Source: Actinobaculum massiliense
GTDB taxonomy: Bacteria; Actinomycetota; Actinomycetes; Actinomycetales; Actinomycetaceae
Assembly (NCBI RefSeq): GCF_001457435.1
Contig: NZ_LN881717.1
Coordinates: 319,896 to 383,895, forward strand
Length of the DNA stretch: 64,000 nt
Direction: 5' to 3'
Part shown: positions 7,934 through 17,273 of the stretch, piece by piece
Numbering within the stretch: the stretch's first letter is position 1
How the letters are laid out: every line of letters begins with the position of its first letter
The notes under the pieces: generated by a model
Database searches by the model: none
Seen by the model: the letters and a program-made list of their open reading frames with translations, nothing else
Told to the model about the DNA's origin: nothing
Program-made: the position numbers and the translations under genes

Positions 7934-9289
7934 CTAGAAACCCGGCAGGCTCATTGGGTTGATAACCGAACCGTCGCGCCATATTTCAAAGTGCACGTGG
8001 CACCCGGTCACCATACCGGTCTGGCCCGTCCACCCGATCACTGCTCCTTGGGAAACCGACTGGCCCGCGCTCACATTAAAGCCCGACAGGTGGTTGTAGA
8101 CCGCAACGTAGCTTGAACCATTGATCATCCCCAAGTTGAGGAAGATCTGGTTACCGTGAGTGGAATTGCCGGCGGCCGCGCGTACCGATGCAACCGTTCC
8201 ATTCGCGACGGCGAACTGCGGGTTGCCGCAGGCCGAACGCAAATCCACGCCGTTATGGAACCAGCGTTGCCCATCGAAGGGATAAATGCGCCAACCGAAG
8301 GGCGAAGTGACGTAAAGCGGGCCCGAAATAGGCGGAATAATCGCCGCCCCGGTATTCGGCGCGCTACCGGCGTTCGACGTTCCCCCACCGCTTCCGCGAT
8401 TGGCTGCGGCCTGCTGCTGGGCGCGGCGCTGGCGCTCGGCTGCCTCGGCCGCGCGCCGCGCATTTTCCGCATCAATCGCGGCAATCTGCGCCGCGGTCTC
8501 ATCGCGTTCGGCGGTCATCTGCGTCAGCGAATCTTGGAAGGAGGATTTCTGCGACTCCAGCTCCTTGGATTGTGCCGAAATCGCGGCCTCCAGGTTCTCC
8601 AGCTCCTTCTTCTTTTCCGAAGCCTGGCGCTCTTTCTCCTCCGTCTCCGAAACCGCGGCATCAGCCTGGGTCTTCAGCTCCCCGATTTCCCCGCGCACCG
8701 CCTCTTGGCGTTGTTCACGGGTCCGGTTAGTCGCCGTCGTCTGGGAAACCTCTGTCAAGGTTTGGCTCTGCACGCGCTCCGCCGTCGAGTTGGCGGCAAA
8801 AGCGCTTAAAAAATCCTCCGCGGACTGCGATCCCACCAGCAACTCCACCGTGGAAGGCGCGGATTCGCCGCGGTACTGCGCTCGCGCAATCTCGCCCAGC
8901 TGGTCACGGGTTTGCTCGAGCTTCGATTCCCCGTTCTTGATCTCGTCCTGAATCGTTGCCAATTCGCCATGCGCCGCATCCAAGCGCGCCCCCACGGCTT
9001 CCTGCTCGCGCTGAGCCGCCGCGAGCTGGGCCTGCGCATCGGCCACCTCGTCCTGTGCCGCCGGAAGTTTGCCGCGGGTTTCTTCCAACTCCAGGTAACT
9101 GTTCTGCAGATTCACATCCACGCCCTCGAGCTGAGACTGTAGGTTCTCCATTTGGCGTGACTTTTCCTGCTGCTGGCGCACCAAATCGTCGCGGTCCGCG
9201 GCGCTCGCCACCGCTGGCGCGGCGAAAAGCGCCACCACGCACGCGGCTGCGGTCCACAACTTCCCACCCGAGAGTTTTTGATGCGGCAA
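7934..9289 (-). CDS. M23 (LytM) peptidoglycan metallopeptidase with coiled-coil domain, ftsEX-linked
   Basis: A secreted murein endopeptidase of EnvC/PcsB-like layout: signal peptide (residues about 10-32, ending VASAAD), a long coiled coil (about 35-280, e.g. QSQLEGVDVNLQNSYLELEE), a Gly/Ser/Asn linker and a C-terminal LytM domain. Zinc ligands are intact: HNGVD (H-x3-D) and HVHF (HxH). The start is TTG at 9289, with AAAGGGAAG just upstream; a longer frame from 9331 would overlap ftsX further. The gene directly follows ftsX (TAG at 9303), fitting FtsEX-gated activation through the coiled coil. Unlike EnvC of Escherichia coli, which lacks a working site and activates amidases, this one should cleave wall itself. 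Two cysteines in the LytM domain could form a disulfide. Confidence 0.85.
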   Translation of the reverse strand: MPHQKLSGGKLWTAAACVVALFAAPAVASAADRDDLVRQQQEKSRQMENLQSQLEGVDVNLQNSYLELEETRGKLPAAQDEVADAQAQLAAAQREQEAVGARLDAAHGELATIQDEIKNGESKLEQTRDQLGEIARAQYRGESAPSTVELLVGSQSAEDFLSAFAANSTAERVQSQTLTEVSQTTATNRTREQRQEAVRGEIGELKTQADAAVSETEEKERQASEKKKELENLEAAISAQSKELESQKSSFQDSLTQMTAERDETAAQIAAIDAENARRAAEAAERQRRAQQQAAANRGSGGGTSNAGSAPNTGAAIIPPISGPLYVTSPFGWRIYPFDGQRWFHNGVDLRSACGNPQFAVANGTVASVRAAAGNSTHGNQIFLNLGMINGSSYVAVYNHLSGFNVSAGQSVSQGAVIGWTGQTGMVTGCHVHFEIWRDGSVINPMSLPGF

Positions 9290-9302
9290 AAGTCTTCCCT
9301 TT

Positions 9303-10217
9303 CTAGACCCGCACGTAACGGCGCAGGGCAATCCACGAAGCGAAACCAGAAACCAGTACCGCTCCCAAAATCAGCCAGGGCGCGAGGATCCACACGTCGG
9401 CAATTCCTACGATATTCATCCACGGTAGCGAGGCGCCGATCCAGTCTTCGAGGAAGAACTTCGCCACCACCAGCAACCCGCCCACAGAGAGTAGCGAGCC
9501 AATAAGCGAAGCGATTGCGCCCTCCAAAATAAATGGCAACTCAATAAAGAAGTTTGAGGCTCCCACGTAGCGCATAATCCCGGTTTCGGTAGCGCGTGAC
9601 ATGGCGGAAAGGCGAATCGTGGTGGGGATAAGGAGCATCGCGGTGAGGATCATAACGCCCGCTAAAGCACCGGCCACCACGGTAAAGCGGTTCATCACCG
9701 CGAAAATCGGTTCAAGCTGTTCGCGCTGATCGCGCACAACTTCCACTCCGGGCCGGCCCGAAAGCTGATCGGCCACCACCTGATACTGCTGCGGATCCTT
9801 GAGCTTAATGCGGAACGAAACCTGCATTTGATCTGCGGTCAGAGCATCAGCCCAGGAGGTATCACCCATTTGCTGGCGATAGTTCTCTAGGGCCTCTTCC
9901 TTTGTCTCAAACATGACCTCATCGATATACGTCTGCATATCGTCCGTCTTGAGGTAGGAATCGATCGCGTCGATTTGCTCCTGCGTCGCCTCGCCGCTCG
10001 CGCACTGCTCGGAAGCGGAGTTACGCGGGCACATAAAGACGGAGACCTCGACCTTGTCATACCACTCGTCTTTAAGGTTCGAGATTTGGGTCTGCAATAG
10101 CGCCGCCGCGCCCACAAAAAGGAGAGAAACGAAGGTGACGAGCATAACCGATGCCGTCATTGCCTTGTTGTGAACGAGGCCCTTAAAAGTCTGCGAAAGT
10201 ACGAAACGAAAACGCAT
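9303..10217 (-). CDS. ftsX: cell division protein FtsX
   Basis: Membrane subunit of the FtsEX complex, which couples septal peptidoglycan hydrolysis to division. The 304-residue protein has the expected topology: N-terminal helix (about 20-42, MLVTFVSLLFVGAAALL), an extracellular domain (about 45-170, with an actinobacterial Cys-containing insertion VFMCPRNSASEQCASGE) and three further helices at about 178-200, 228-252 and 270-295, with SAMSRATETGIMRYVGAS as the cytoplasmic coupling segment. Its ATG overlaps the ftsE stop codon by one base, indicating translational coupling, and the M23 peptidase it probably controls follows directly. Confidence 0.95.
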   Translation of the reverse strand: MRFRFVLSQTFKGLVHNKAMTASVMLVTFVSLLFVGAAALLQTQISNLKDEWYDKVEVSVFMCPRNSASEQCASGEATQEQIDAIDSYLKTDDMQTYIDEVMFETKEEALENYRQQMGDTSWADALTADQMQVSFRIKLKDPQQYQVVADQLSGRPGVEVVRDQREQLEPIFAVMNRFTVVAGALAGVMILTAMLLIPTTIRLSAMSRATETGIMRYVGASNFFIELPFILEGAIASLIGSLLSVGGLLVVAKFFLEDWIGASLPWMNIVGIADVWILAPWLILGAVLVSGFASWIALRRYVRV

Positions 10218-10909
10218 TAGTTCTGCACACCCCCGTAGCCGCCGCGGTCCTGATCGCGCACCACCACGCCGTTCGATAGTTCAATAACGCGCTTGCGCAT
10301 CTGGTTGACGATGGCGGCGTCATGAGTAGCCATTACCACGGTGGTTCCCTGCCGATTAATCCGATCTAGCAGCCGCATAATTGACAACCCGGTTTTCTGA
10401 TCGAGGTTTCCGGTCGGCTCGTCCGCGAGGAGAATTTCCGGATGGTTGACCATCGCGCGCGCAATGGCCACGCGCTGTTGCTCGCCGCCCGAGAGCTCGT
10501 GGATGCGGCGATTTTCCTTACCGTCTAGGCCCACGAGATTAAGAACTTCGGGCACCTCGGTTTTAATGCGGTGCCGCGGAGCACCAATCACTTGCAGGGC
10601 AAGCGCCACATTGTCGTACACGTTCTTGTCCATAAGCAAGCGGAAGTCCTGAAAAACCGTGCCGATCTTGCGCCGCAGGAACGGCACCCGGCGCTGCGAG
10701 ACTGTTGCCAGATCTTTGCCCAGCACCTCGACGTGACCGGAGGTGGGGCGCTCCTGCGCAATAATCAGCGAGAGCATGGTTGATTTCCCGGAACCCGAGG
10801 GGCCGACGAGGAAGATAAACTCACCGCGATCGATATCGAGGGTCACACCATCGAGCGCGGGTTTCGCGCCTTTCTGGTACAACTTCGTTACTTTTGAAAA
10901 AGTGATCAT
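10217..10909 (-). CDS. ftsE: cell division ATP-binding protein FtsE
   Basis: ABC ATPase that drives FtsX. The 230-residue protein has Walker [11 protein letters not shown] (about residues 37-46), the Q-loop VFQDFRLL, the signature LSGGEQQR, Walker B ILLADEP and the H-loop ATHD. N-terminus [19 protein letters not shown] is typical. The start is ATG 10909. The gene lies about 134 bases after prfB and shares one base with ftsX, so ftsE, ftsX and the M23 peptidase form one unit. Confidence 0.95.
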   Translation of the reverse strand: MITFSKVTKLYQKGAKPALDGVTLDIDRGEFIFLVGPSGSGKSTMLSLIIAQERPTSGHVEVLGKDLATVSQRRVPFLRRKIGTVFQDFRLLMDKNVYDNVALALQVIGAPRHRIKTEVPEVLNLVGLDGKENRRIHELSGGEQQRVAIARAMVNHPEILLADEPTGNLDQKTGLSIMRLLDRINRQGTTVVMATHDAAIVNQMRKRVIELSNGVVVRDQDRGGYGGVQN

Positions 10910-11043
10910 ATAGTTGCCCTATTTTGAAATGTTTCGACTTTCACCTTACGGCCCGCCGCTCTTGTTTTGTGTGCGGCGCGCCGATTTCGTGCGCGACGCC
11001 GCAGATCGGCTCCGGCGGCGTCTGCCGCCTCGGTGTTTCCCGG

Positions 11044-12177
11044 CTAGTTCTCCGCCGTCGTCTCGCCGGTTGCGCGCCAGCGAATCTCAGCGTCAATGAA
11101 GCCGTCGATATCGCCGTCGAACACCGCGTCGGTATTTCCGGTTTCGTACCCCGTGCGCAGGTCTTTCACCATCTGGTAGGGCTGAAGAACATAGGAACGC
11201 ATTTGGTCGCCCCACGAGGCCTTCACATCCCCGCGCAGCTCCTTTTTCTCCCGCTCCTCTTCTTCCTGCTTGAGCACCAGCAGGCGCGACTGTAGCACTC
11301 GCATCGCGGCAGCGCGGTTCTGAATCTGGGACTTTTCATCTTGCATCGACACCACAATACCGGTGGGAAGGTGGGTGATCCGCACCGCCGAATCAGTGGT
11401 ATTCACCGACTGCCCACCGGGACCGGAAGAACGGAAAACATCGATCCGAATATCCGTTTCGGGAATATCAATATGGTCCGTCTGCTCGATCAGCGGAATA
11501 ACCTCGACCGCGGCAAAGGACGTCTGCCGCCGCGCCTGATTATCGAACGGGGAGATGCGCACTAGCCGGTGTGTACCGGCTTCCCCCGCCAGGGTCCCGT
11601 AGGCATAAGGCGCCGAGACCTCAAAGGTGGTCGATTTAATTCCTGCCTCTTCCGCGTAGGAGGTGTTGAGGACCTTGGTGGGATAGCCTCGCCGCGCCCC
11701 CCACCGCAAATACATTCGCTGCAACATCTCGGTGAAATCCGCAGCGTCCACGCCGCCCGCACCGGAGCGAATCGTCACCACCGCTTCACGCTCGTCGTAC
11801 TTACCCGAAAGGAGCGTGCGAATCTGCAGCTCATCAAGCGTCTTTTCTACCGCCGTGGTTTCCTCGCGCAGTTCGCCATAGAGATCCTTCGCCGAACTCG
11901 CGTCAGTTTCGGCCTCTTCGTCGGCAATCTCCAGCAGCGCTTCCAAATCATCCAGCCGCTCTTCCAAACCGGTGAGCTTATCGAGCTCGGCCTGCGCATG
12001 GCTAAGTTGAGAGGTTACCTCTTGCGCGCGATCCTGGTCATCCCACAAATTCGGGTCCGCGGACTGAGCCGTCAGCTCATCCACCCGGGCGCGCAATTGC
12101 TCCGGGTTGAGCACGGCTTCAATCTGCCCGAGCGTTGCGCGCAACCGATCGATATTTTCTGAATACTCACTTGCCAC
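11044..12177 (-). CDS. prfB: peptide chain release factor 2
   Basis: RF2 terminates translation at UGA and UAA. The protein of about 377 residues contains the catalytic GGQ motif ([16 protein letters not shown]) and the N-terminal helical domain ([24 protein letters not shown]). I place the start at GTG 12177 ([18 protein letters not shown]), which matches the usual RF2 N-terminus and has TGGAG upstream; the frame is open to 12228. There is no internal TGA or +1 programmed frameshift site, as is common in Actinobacteria. It lies between the tad cluster upstream and ftsE downstream, all on the minus strand. Confidence 0.93.
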   Translation of the reverse strand: MASEYSENIDRLRATLGQIEAVLNPEQLRARVDELTAQSADPNLWDDQDRAQEVTSQLSHAQAELDKLTGLEERLDDLEALLEIADEEAETDASSAKDLYGELREETTAVEKTLDELQIRTLLSGKYDEREAVVTIRSGAGGVDAADFTEMLQRMYLRWGARRGYPTKVLNTSYAEEAGIKSTTFEVSAPYAYGTLAGEAGTHRLVRISPFDNQARRQTSFAAVEVIPLIEQTDHIDIPETDIRIDVFRSSGPGGQSVNTTDSAVRITHLPTGIVVSMQDEKSQIQNRAAAMRVLQSRLLVLKQEEEEREKKELRGDVKASWGDQMRSYVLQPYQMVKDLRTGYETGNTDAVFDGDIDGFIDAEIRWRATGETTAEN

Positions 12178-12251
12178 GCGCTCCAGGCTACCGCACCCGG
12201 CCGGCGCCTCCCCACGGGGATTTGCCACAGCCGAATCTCTCCGCGCGGGTT

Positions 12252-12836
12252 TTACCGCAAATCCAAGGTAGCGCGCGCCGTCACCCGCAACTCAACCGTC
12301 ATCCCCACCCAGGGCAAATACCGCTCTTCTTCCAGGGTGACGACGACGCCGTTGGTTTCGACGCCGGTAGGATCGGCCACCTGTCTATTTCGGCCAGTCC
12401 GGCTCGAGCTCGTGCCGCTTGATGCCCCGAGGCTCTGCTCGGCCAGTTGACGGACCTGCTGGGAAGTGGGCGCCAGCCGGGCCGGCCAGGGTGCGTCTGT
12501 TATGCGCCCGCCCTCGGGCACGCTGGGAGATGCGGAGTCCGCTCGCGTTTGCGCGCCTCGCCCGTAGTAAACGGCATCGGGCACCAAATTCGCCGCACTC
12601 ACCGCAATCGAATCCGCCTGGGCGAGCAAATCCTGACGCGCGATATGCAAGATTCCCACCAGCACCAGGCCAATAATGGCCGCCGCTGCCACGAGCCAGG
12701 TTCCCAGCCCGAAAATCATTATGTTGCCGGCTTCACCCTGGCGCCGAGCCGGGAGCGCATGAGCGTAAAGCGGAAAGTGAAGCGCACGGGCCGGGCTTGA
12801 ACTTCTCGCGCGCGCCGGGTTATTGCGTGATTTCAT
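12252..12836 (-). CDS. TadG/TadE-like pilus-associated protein (Rv3655c/helicase-secretion-neighbourhood type)
   Basis: This 194-residue protein has a basic N-terminus followed by a [28 protein letters not shown] segment, a prepilin/TadG-like N-terminal helix after a Glu-rich turn, and a periplasm-facing remainder ending in [31 protein letters not shown]. These are features of the TadE-like proteins found with tad genes in Actinobacteria. It is the last gene of the tad cluster and lies about 74 bases before the prfB start. Assignment rests on context plus the hydrophobic helix; no enzymatic motif is expected. Confidence 0.75.
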   Translation of the reverse strand: MKSRNNPARARSSSPARALHFPLYAHALPARRQGEAGNIMIFGLGTWLVAAAAIIGLVLVGILHIARQDLLAQADSIAVSAANLVPDAVYYGRGAQTRADSASPSVPEGGRITDAPWPARLAPTSQQVRQLAEQSLGASSGTSSSRTGRNRQVADPTGVETNGVVVTLEEERYLPWVGMTVELRVTARATLDLR

Positions 12837-12845
12837 CGTGCCTCC

Positions 12846-13385
12846 CTAGCCGCTCCGAATCTGCTCGCGGAAGCGGTCAACCAGCATGGTGCTCGTTTTT
12901 TCCACCAGAACCTCCTGCTCCAGGAATGGGATCTGGGCGAGGGACCGAACCGTCACGGTGACGGAACCGCCCGGCGTGAGGCAGGGCTGATCGGAGCAAA
13001 TGATCTCGGCGTTCCCAAGTTGCTTCACTCCTTGATCTGCCAAAGCCCAGCGAGCAGCGCTTTGTGCGCGCTCGGGTGCGAGGTGTGGATCCGCTGCCAT
13101 CACGAAGGAGCGAGCCGCTTCGCGCGCCGCTGAGCTGGTAGCGCTTGAGGTTGCCAGAAGTGAGGCACCCGCTAGCGCGAACAGTAAAAGCGGCACAACC
13201 AAGACAATGATGACTCCGACCGCCTCGACAATCGCATTTCCCGCCTCGCTGAGCTCCGGCGGATACTCGCGGCCGCGGTGCGGATAGCTTAACCTCGCGT
13301 CGCAGCCGCAAGCGCTTGCATGGCGCGCGAGCCGCGGGCGCATGCGCCTATTCGGTTTCCACCAGTGCATGTGCCACCGCCTCAA
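12846..13385 (-). CDS. TadE-like pilus assembly protein
   Basis: This 179-residue frame contains a hydrophobic helix GNAIVEAVGVIIVLVVPLLLFALAG preceded by ELSEA, then SATSSAAREAARSFVMA, the classic TadE/pseudopilin pattern of helix plus AAREAAR. Two cysteines (IICSDQPC) lie in the exported part. The first ATG (13385) overlaps the upstream TadE-like gene by 38 bases; the start could be one of the internal Met codons (MHWW or MRPR), so the N-terminal 50 residues are uncertain. It is the second of three consecutive small exported proteins in the cluster. Confidence 0.75.
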   Translation of the reverse strand: MRRWHMHWWKPNRRMRPRLARHASACGCDARLSYPHRGREYPPELSEAGNAIVEAVGVIIVLVVPLLLFALAGASLLATSSATSSAAREAARSFVMAADPHLAPERAQSAARWALADQGVKQLGNAEIICSDQPCLTPGGSVTVTVRSLAQIPFLEQEVLVEKTSTMLVDRFREQIRSG

Positions 13386-13734
13386 TCCCGACTCCCGCTG
13401 GTCCGAGCACGGGAACGGATCCCGTCAAGTGCACCTCGACGCGCGTGCCCGATTGTTGCGCCCGGGTAGATACGTCCAGCGTGCAATCGCAGGAGGGCAA
13501 TTGTGCGCGCGCCGCCTGGTGGGCACGGCTCAGCGCGGCCGGGCCCCCGTCCGTAGCGAGAATGCGCGCCGCTTGTAGCGCGGCGTCGTTTGCGCTTCGC
13601 TGAAGGGAGATTCGCCCGCCGATATAAAACAGCGCTAGCATCATCAGCACGATGGCCGCCGCCACAAGCGAGAAATCCACAATCGCGCTACCTTGCTCGC
13701 ACTTGCGGAAGGCGTTCCGGTTTGAGGATTTCAT
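13348..13734 (-). CDS. TadE-family pilus assembly protein
   Basis: This 128-residue protein starts MKSSNRNAFRKCEQGSAIVDF, the typical TadE start: a short basic leader, EQGSA, then a hydrophobic helix (FSLVAAAIVLMMLALFYIGGRIS) and RSANDAALQAAR. The exported part has CDC and a beta-rich C-terminus. ATG 13734 is preferred over the longer frame from 13788 because gggaggg lies at a usable distance and the leader is then family-like. It follows the pilin-like gene by about 60 bases. Confidence 0.8.
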   Translation of the reverse strand: MKSSNRNAFRKCEQGSAIVDFSLVAAAIVLMMLALFYIGGRISLQRSANDAALQAARILATDGGPAALSRAHQAARAQLPSCDCTLDVSTRAQQSGTRVEVHLTGSVPVLGPAGVGIEAVAHALVETE

Positions 13735-13791
13735 TCGCTTGTGCCCTCCCCAATTGGCGCGTGCCCCGCGCGGAACGCAGTGATACATCCC

Positions 13792-14064
13792 TTATTGCAG
13801 GCCCTGCTTTACCCGCTCAATGGCGGTATTAAACAGATCGACGAGGGCTGGGCCGGCCACTGCCCAGATCGCAATAACTAGGGCCACCGTCATTAGCGTG
13901 ACCATGACCCAGCCGGGGACGTCGCCTCGCTCATCGGCGTCGTCGCGAAGAAAATCTCCTCCCACCGCGGGCCGCCCTGGGAGGCTTCCCAGCGCCGAGC
14001 GTTCCAGGCGCGCAAGCTGGTCTCGTAGAGACGGCTGGAAAATTGGGGTGTGGGTATGGCGCAT
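13792..14064 (-). CDS. Flp pilin-like protein (DUF4244 type)
   Basis: This 90-residue protein has a hydrophilic leader of about 50 residues and a single C-terminal helix, GWVMVTLMTVALVIAIWAVAGPALVDLF, ending in IERVKQGLQ. That is the shape of the small DUF4244 / Flp pilin-like proteins placed between tadC and tadE in actinobacterial tad loci, so it is the likely major pilin or pseudopilin. ATG 14064 has AGAAAGGAAAG upstream. About 200 bases separate it from tadC, unlike the tight tadABC spacing; that gap contains an 11-bp inverted repeat. Confidence 0.75.
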   Translation of the reverse strand: MRHTHTPIFQPSLRDQLARLERSALGSLPGRPAVGGDFLRDDADERGDVPGWVMVTLMTVALVIAIWAVAGPALVDLFNTAIERVKQGLQ

Positions 14065-14185
14065 TTTCTTTCCTTTCTGTGCGCTGGTGAAGGCCGCGTG
14101 GCCTCTACGATTTCGGGTTAGTGCGCTCTGGCGATGGGCCGCGAGCGAGGGTAAATATCAAAGAGAGTGAAGACAAGCTCGAGAC

Positions 14186-14224
14186 AATCTCGATTGGCCG
14201 CCAGCACGCGGGTCAATCGAGATT
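14186..14224 (-). promoter_or_regulatory. 11-bp perfect inverted repeat upstream of pilin gene
   Basis: aatctcgattg (14186-14196) and its exact complement (14214-14224) are separated by 17 bases in the tadC-pilin gap. There is no T-run after it on either strand, so it is more likely an operator or an RNA processing/stability stem that separates pilin expression from tadABC than a terminator. Confidence 0.45.
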
Positions 14225-14263
14225 CGACGTGCGGGGAGCGCAAGGCACTGCCCCAACAATCCG

Positions 14264-15127
14264 TCATATAAACGTCAGCGAGGCGATGCCGGGATAGAGC
14301 GCGAAGATAACGGTGATCGGCAGGATCAGGAACACCACCGGCACCATCATGGTGATTTCCTTCTTCCCGCCCTTTTCCAAGAGCTGGCGGCGCTGGTACT
14401 CCCGCGCGTCCTCGGCCTGCGTTTGCAAGGTGCTCGCCAGCGCCGTCCCCTGATCAAAACTAATGAGGAGTGCATCACAGAACCGGTGCAGGGCGGGATT
14501 ATTCACGCGCCGCGCCAGTGCTTTGAGTGCCACCGGTAGCGGATCGCCGGCGTGAACTGCTCCAACGGTCCGGGCTATTTCTCGGCTGAGCGGACCGCGG
14601 CCAATGCTTGATACATAAGAGAGCGCGCTGAGCATGGATTGCCCGGCGCCCACCGCCAGAGAGAGAAGCTGGGCAATATCGGGTAGCTCGGCTCCCACCT
14701 GTGCATCGCGGCGCGCAAGCCGGCGGGAAAGGAGCTGGTCGGAAAGCAGCACACCCACAAAAACGGCGAAAAGAGGGATCATCACGGATACCGCTACCGG
14801 AATTCCGCGCACCACACCGAGGGAGGCCACGATAATTCCGATCGCCGCTCCCAAAGCTCCGTTCCGGATTTGGCGCACGCGGAAATCTCGCGGAGTGAGA
14901 GTGCCCAAAGCAGTGGTGCGCCGCTCCACCGAGGCGCGCGAGGAGCCGAGAGCATCAAGAATCCGAAAGAAAAACCGTACCGCGGGTAGCGCAGCGCGCC
15001 GCGGCGTCCATCCCTGATCGGTGTAGGGCAGCACTCGCGTTTTCAGCGGCGGCCCCGGAATCATTGCCCACCAGCCGATGGCCGCTACGCCCGCGCCGAA
15101 GACTGCCCCGGCCAGATAACCACTCAT
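14264..15127 (-). CDS. tadC: TadC, type II/IV secretion system F-family membrane protein
   Basis: Inner-membrane platform protein for the Flp pilus machine. The 287-residue protein has N-terminal helices (LAGAVFGAGVAAIGWWAM), a central cytoplasmic part with the T2SSF hallmark LPDIAQLLSLAVGAGQSMLSAL and FCDALLISFDQGTALASTLQTQAEDAR, and a C-terminal helix (VVFLILPITVIFALYPGI). Start ATG 15127 overlaps the tadB stop by four bases (ATGA); the longer frame to 15355 runs through tadB and is not credible. It pairs with TadB. Confidence 0.88.
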   Translation of the reverse strand: MSGYLAGAVFGAGVAAIGWWAMIPGPPLKTRVLPYTDQGWTPRRAALPAVRFFFRILDALGSSRASVERRTTALGTLTPRDFRVRQIRNGALGAAIGIIVASLGVVRGIPVAVSVMIPLFAVFVGVLLSDQLLSRRLARRDAQVGAELPDIAQLLSLAVGAGQSMLSALSYVSSIGRGPLSREIARTVGAVHAGDPLPVALKALARRVNNPALHRFCDALLISFDQGTALASTLQTQAEDAREYQRRQLLEKGGKKEITMMVPVVFLILPITVIFALYPGIASLTFI

Positions 15128-15987
15128 GATTTGACCTCCGCCGAGCTTTGTGGGGCAAAGACTCGGCGCTCTTCGGGAAGCCGGCCGAAGCGGAGCATTA
15201 ACCAGTAGGCGAGGCAACTCGCGGCGAAACCGCCCAGCAGAATCGCGGTTCCGGTGGGTTGAGCGTAGGCCTGCGCGGTGCCGGGCCGCGTCATGAGGAG
15301 CGCGAGGACGAACCAGGGGGCGACCACCGCAATGCGGGCGCCATTGACCGTCCAAGACTGGCGAGCCAGAAGCTCACCGCGCGCACGGTTTTCGGCACGT
15401 AGCGAGGTGGCGAGCGAGGTGAGGACCCGGGCCAGATCGTGCCCGCCGAGCCGAGCAGATACTCGCATGGCCTCGGTCACCCGATCCGCGATGGGATCTG
15501 CCAGGGACTCTTTGAGCCGGTCGAGCGCGGGATTGAGCCGACCGGTGGCCTGAAGCTCCTCAGCGAAGATCTCGAAATGCCGCTCGAGTGGCCCGGCTCC
15601 GCGCGTCCTCAGGCAAGCGAGCGCTTCGCCTACCGATAGCCCAGCTCGGAGGGAGGAAACGACGGCGTCCAGGGCATCGGGCCAGTGAGCTCGCGCTTCG
15701 GCGCGCACTTTGCGCTCGCGCGAAGATCTGATGACGCCGGGCAAAAAGAAACCCAAAAGCGCCATCGCCAGGGCGACGTAGAGATTGCTAAATACCGCGA
15801 GCGCCACGACGAAGACGAAAACTCCCGCTCCCGCGCTGATTCCCAGGCGCCGCAAACGAAGAGCGGAAGGTAGGGATATTATGCCCGCTCGGCTTTGGGG
15901 TTCCGCATCCCTTCGAGCTCGATCCGTCAAGGAGAAAACCACCAAGAAAATGCCCAGGCCGAAGACGATTCCGATCGCGATCCCCAT
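15124..15987 (-). CDS. tadB: TadB, type II/IV secretion system F-family membrane protein
   Basis: The second platform protein of the Flp pilus apparatus, 287 residues. It has N-terminal helices (GIAIGIVFGLGIFLVVFSL and AGVFVFVVALAVFSNLYVAL), the F-domain core WPDALDAVVSSLRAGLSVGEALACL and LGGHDLARVLTSLATSLRAE, and C-terminal helices (IAVVAPWFVLALLM; AILLGGFAASCLAYWLML). The start ATG 15987 follows the tadA stop by two bases and the stop overlaps tadC, so tadABC is tightly coupled. Confidence 0.88.
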   Translation of the reverse strand: MGIAIGIVFGLGIFLVVFSLTDRARRDAEPQSRAGIISLPSALRLRRLGISAGAGVFVFVVALAVFSNLYVALAMALLGFFLPGVIRSSRERKVRAEARAHWPDALDAVVSSLRAGLSVGEALACLRTRGAGPLERHFEIFAEELQATGRLNPALDRLKESLADPIADRVTEAMRVSARLGGHDLARVLTSLATSLRAENRARGELLARQSWTVNGARIAVVAPWFVLALLMTRPGTAQAYAQPTGTAILLGGFAASCLAYWLMLRFGRLPEERRVFAPQSSAEVKS

Positions 15988-15989
15988 TT

Positions 15990-17273
15990 TTACCGCCCCG
16001 TCATTTCAAGGCCGCTTGCCGCCTGCCCGGCGCCTCCAAGCCCAGCACCGTTGAGCAACCGCGAAACGTTATATCCGCACCGCTCGAAGAGCTCAGGGCG
16101 CGGTACTTCCCCGGCGCGCGGACGCAGATAGACGCCGTCGCGCTTGAAAAGCGTGGTGGTCTCGATAATCCCGCCCGCTTCCCGCCCGGGAACCCCGATC
16201 ACTTCGTCAACGTAACGTTTGCCGGCTCGGTCAATTTCGAGGTGGACGACGATGTCGATCGCGGACGCCACCGTGGGGACAACGAAGTCAGAGGTGACGT
16301 TTTCACCTGAGAGTAGCGGCAGGGTGCAGATTTTCAGTAGGGCCTCGCGGGCGCTGTTCGCGTGAATGGTGCAGGCACCGGGAATTCCGGAGTTGAGGGC
16401 AATGAGCAGGTCAAAGGCTTCCGCTCCGCGCACCTCCCCGATCACCAGACGCCCGGGGCGCATTCGCAATGCCTCACGCACCAGGCGGCGCAACGTCACT
16501 TCACCGCGCCCCTCAACCGATGCGGGGCGAGTTTGCATGGCCACCGCATCGCGATGCTCTAGGCCCAACTCGAACACCTCTTCGGCGGTAACCATTCGTT
16601 CGGTTGGTCCAACTGCTCCGAGCAGGGCGCGGAGAAAAGTGGTTTTCCCGGCGCCGGTTGTGCCGGAAACAATAATGTTGAGCCCCGAGCGTACCGCGGC
16701 GCGTAAGAAATCCGCCGCGTGGTGGGTAACCGATCCGCGCTCAACTAGTTCGTTCAGGCTTCGTGCCCGCAGCACATATTTCCTAATGTTGATGGCCCAG
16801 TGTTCGCGGGTGATATCGGGGATTACCACGTGCAAACGCTCTCCGCTCGCCAGTTGCGCATCAACAAAAGGCGTTGATAGATCGAGGCGCCGGCCGGATG
16901 CCCGGAGCATTCGCTCCACGAGGTCGCGCACTTGCGGCGCGGAAAGCACCACATTGGTGAGCTCTGTTTTCCCTCCCCTGCACACGAAAACGGTGGAGGG
17001 TGAATCAATCCAAATTTCTTCCACCTCAGGATCATCAAAATACGGTTGTAGAGGTCCGTAGCTCCCTACTGCCGCGCGCACCCCGGCGCGCAGTTGCTCA
17101 GGCTCGGTTATGTTCTCCCCTCCAGCCCGGGCCTGGCTTTCCTCGTAGTCAGAGATCGCATCGTCAATTATCTTTTCGAAGAAGCCGCCATCACGAATGG
17201 GATCCACCCCGCTGGTGCGCACGTAATCGCGAACCGCCGCTTCCACCTGTTCACGCGCTCCTGACACAGTCAC
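15990..17273 (-). CDS. tadA: TadA/CpaF secretion ATPase
   Basis: Hexameric ATPase powering Flp pilus assembly. The 427-residue protein has the TadA N-terminal domain (YGPLQPYFDDPEVEEIWID), Walker A GTTGAGKT at residues 204-211, the Asp-box region, Walker B-like RPGRLVIGEVRG and the His box GACTIHANSA. The annotated GTG (17273) sits one base from AGG; a second GTG two codons later (17267) has GAGG at a better distance and may be the true start. It is the first gene of the cluster; no Ssd/TadZ-like gene precedes it here, since the next gene is divergent. Confidence 0.93.
   Translation of the reverse strand: MTVSGAREQVEAAVRDYVRTSGVDPIRDGGFFEKIIDDAISDYEESQARAGGENITEPEQLRAGVRAAVGSYGPLQPYFDDPEVEEIWIDSPSTVFVCRGGKTELTNVVLSAPQVRDLVERMLRASGRRLDLSTPFVDAQLASGERLHVVIPDITREHWAINIRKYVLRARSLNELVERGSVTHHAADFLRAAVRSGLNIIVSGTTGAGKTTFLRALLGAVGPTERMVTAEEVFELGLEHRDAVAMQTRPASVEGRGEVTLRRLVREALRMRPGRLVIGEVRGAEAFDLLIALNSGIPGACTIHANSAREALLKICTLPLLSGENVTSDFVVPTVASAIDIVVHLEIDRAGKRYVDEVIGVPGREAGGIIETTTLFKRDGVYLRPRAGEVPRPELFERCGYNVSRLLNGAGLGGAGQAASGLEMTGR

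Noticed and set aside
11044-12228. Programmed frameshift in prfB
   Set aside because: The frame is continuous, with no internal TGA; Actinobacteria generally lack the prfB recoding site.
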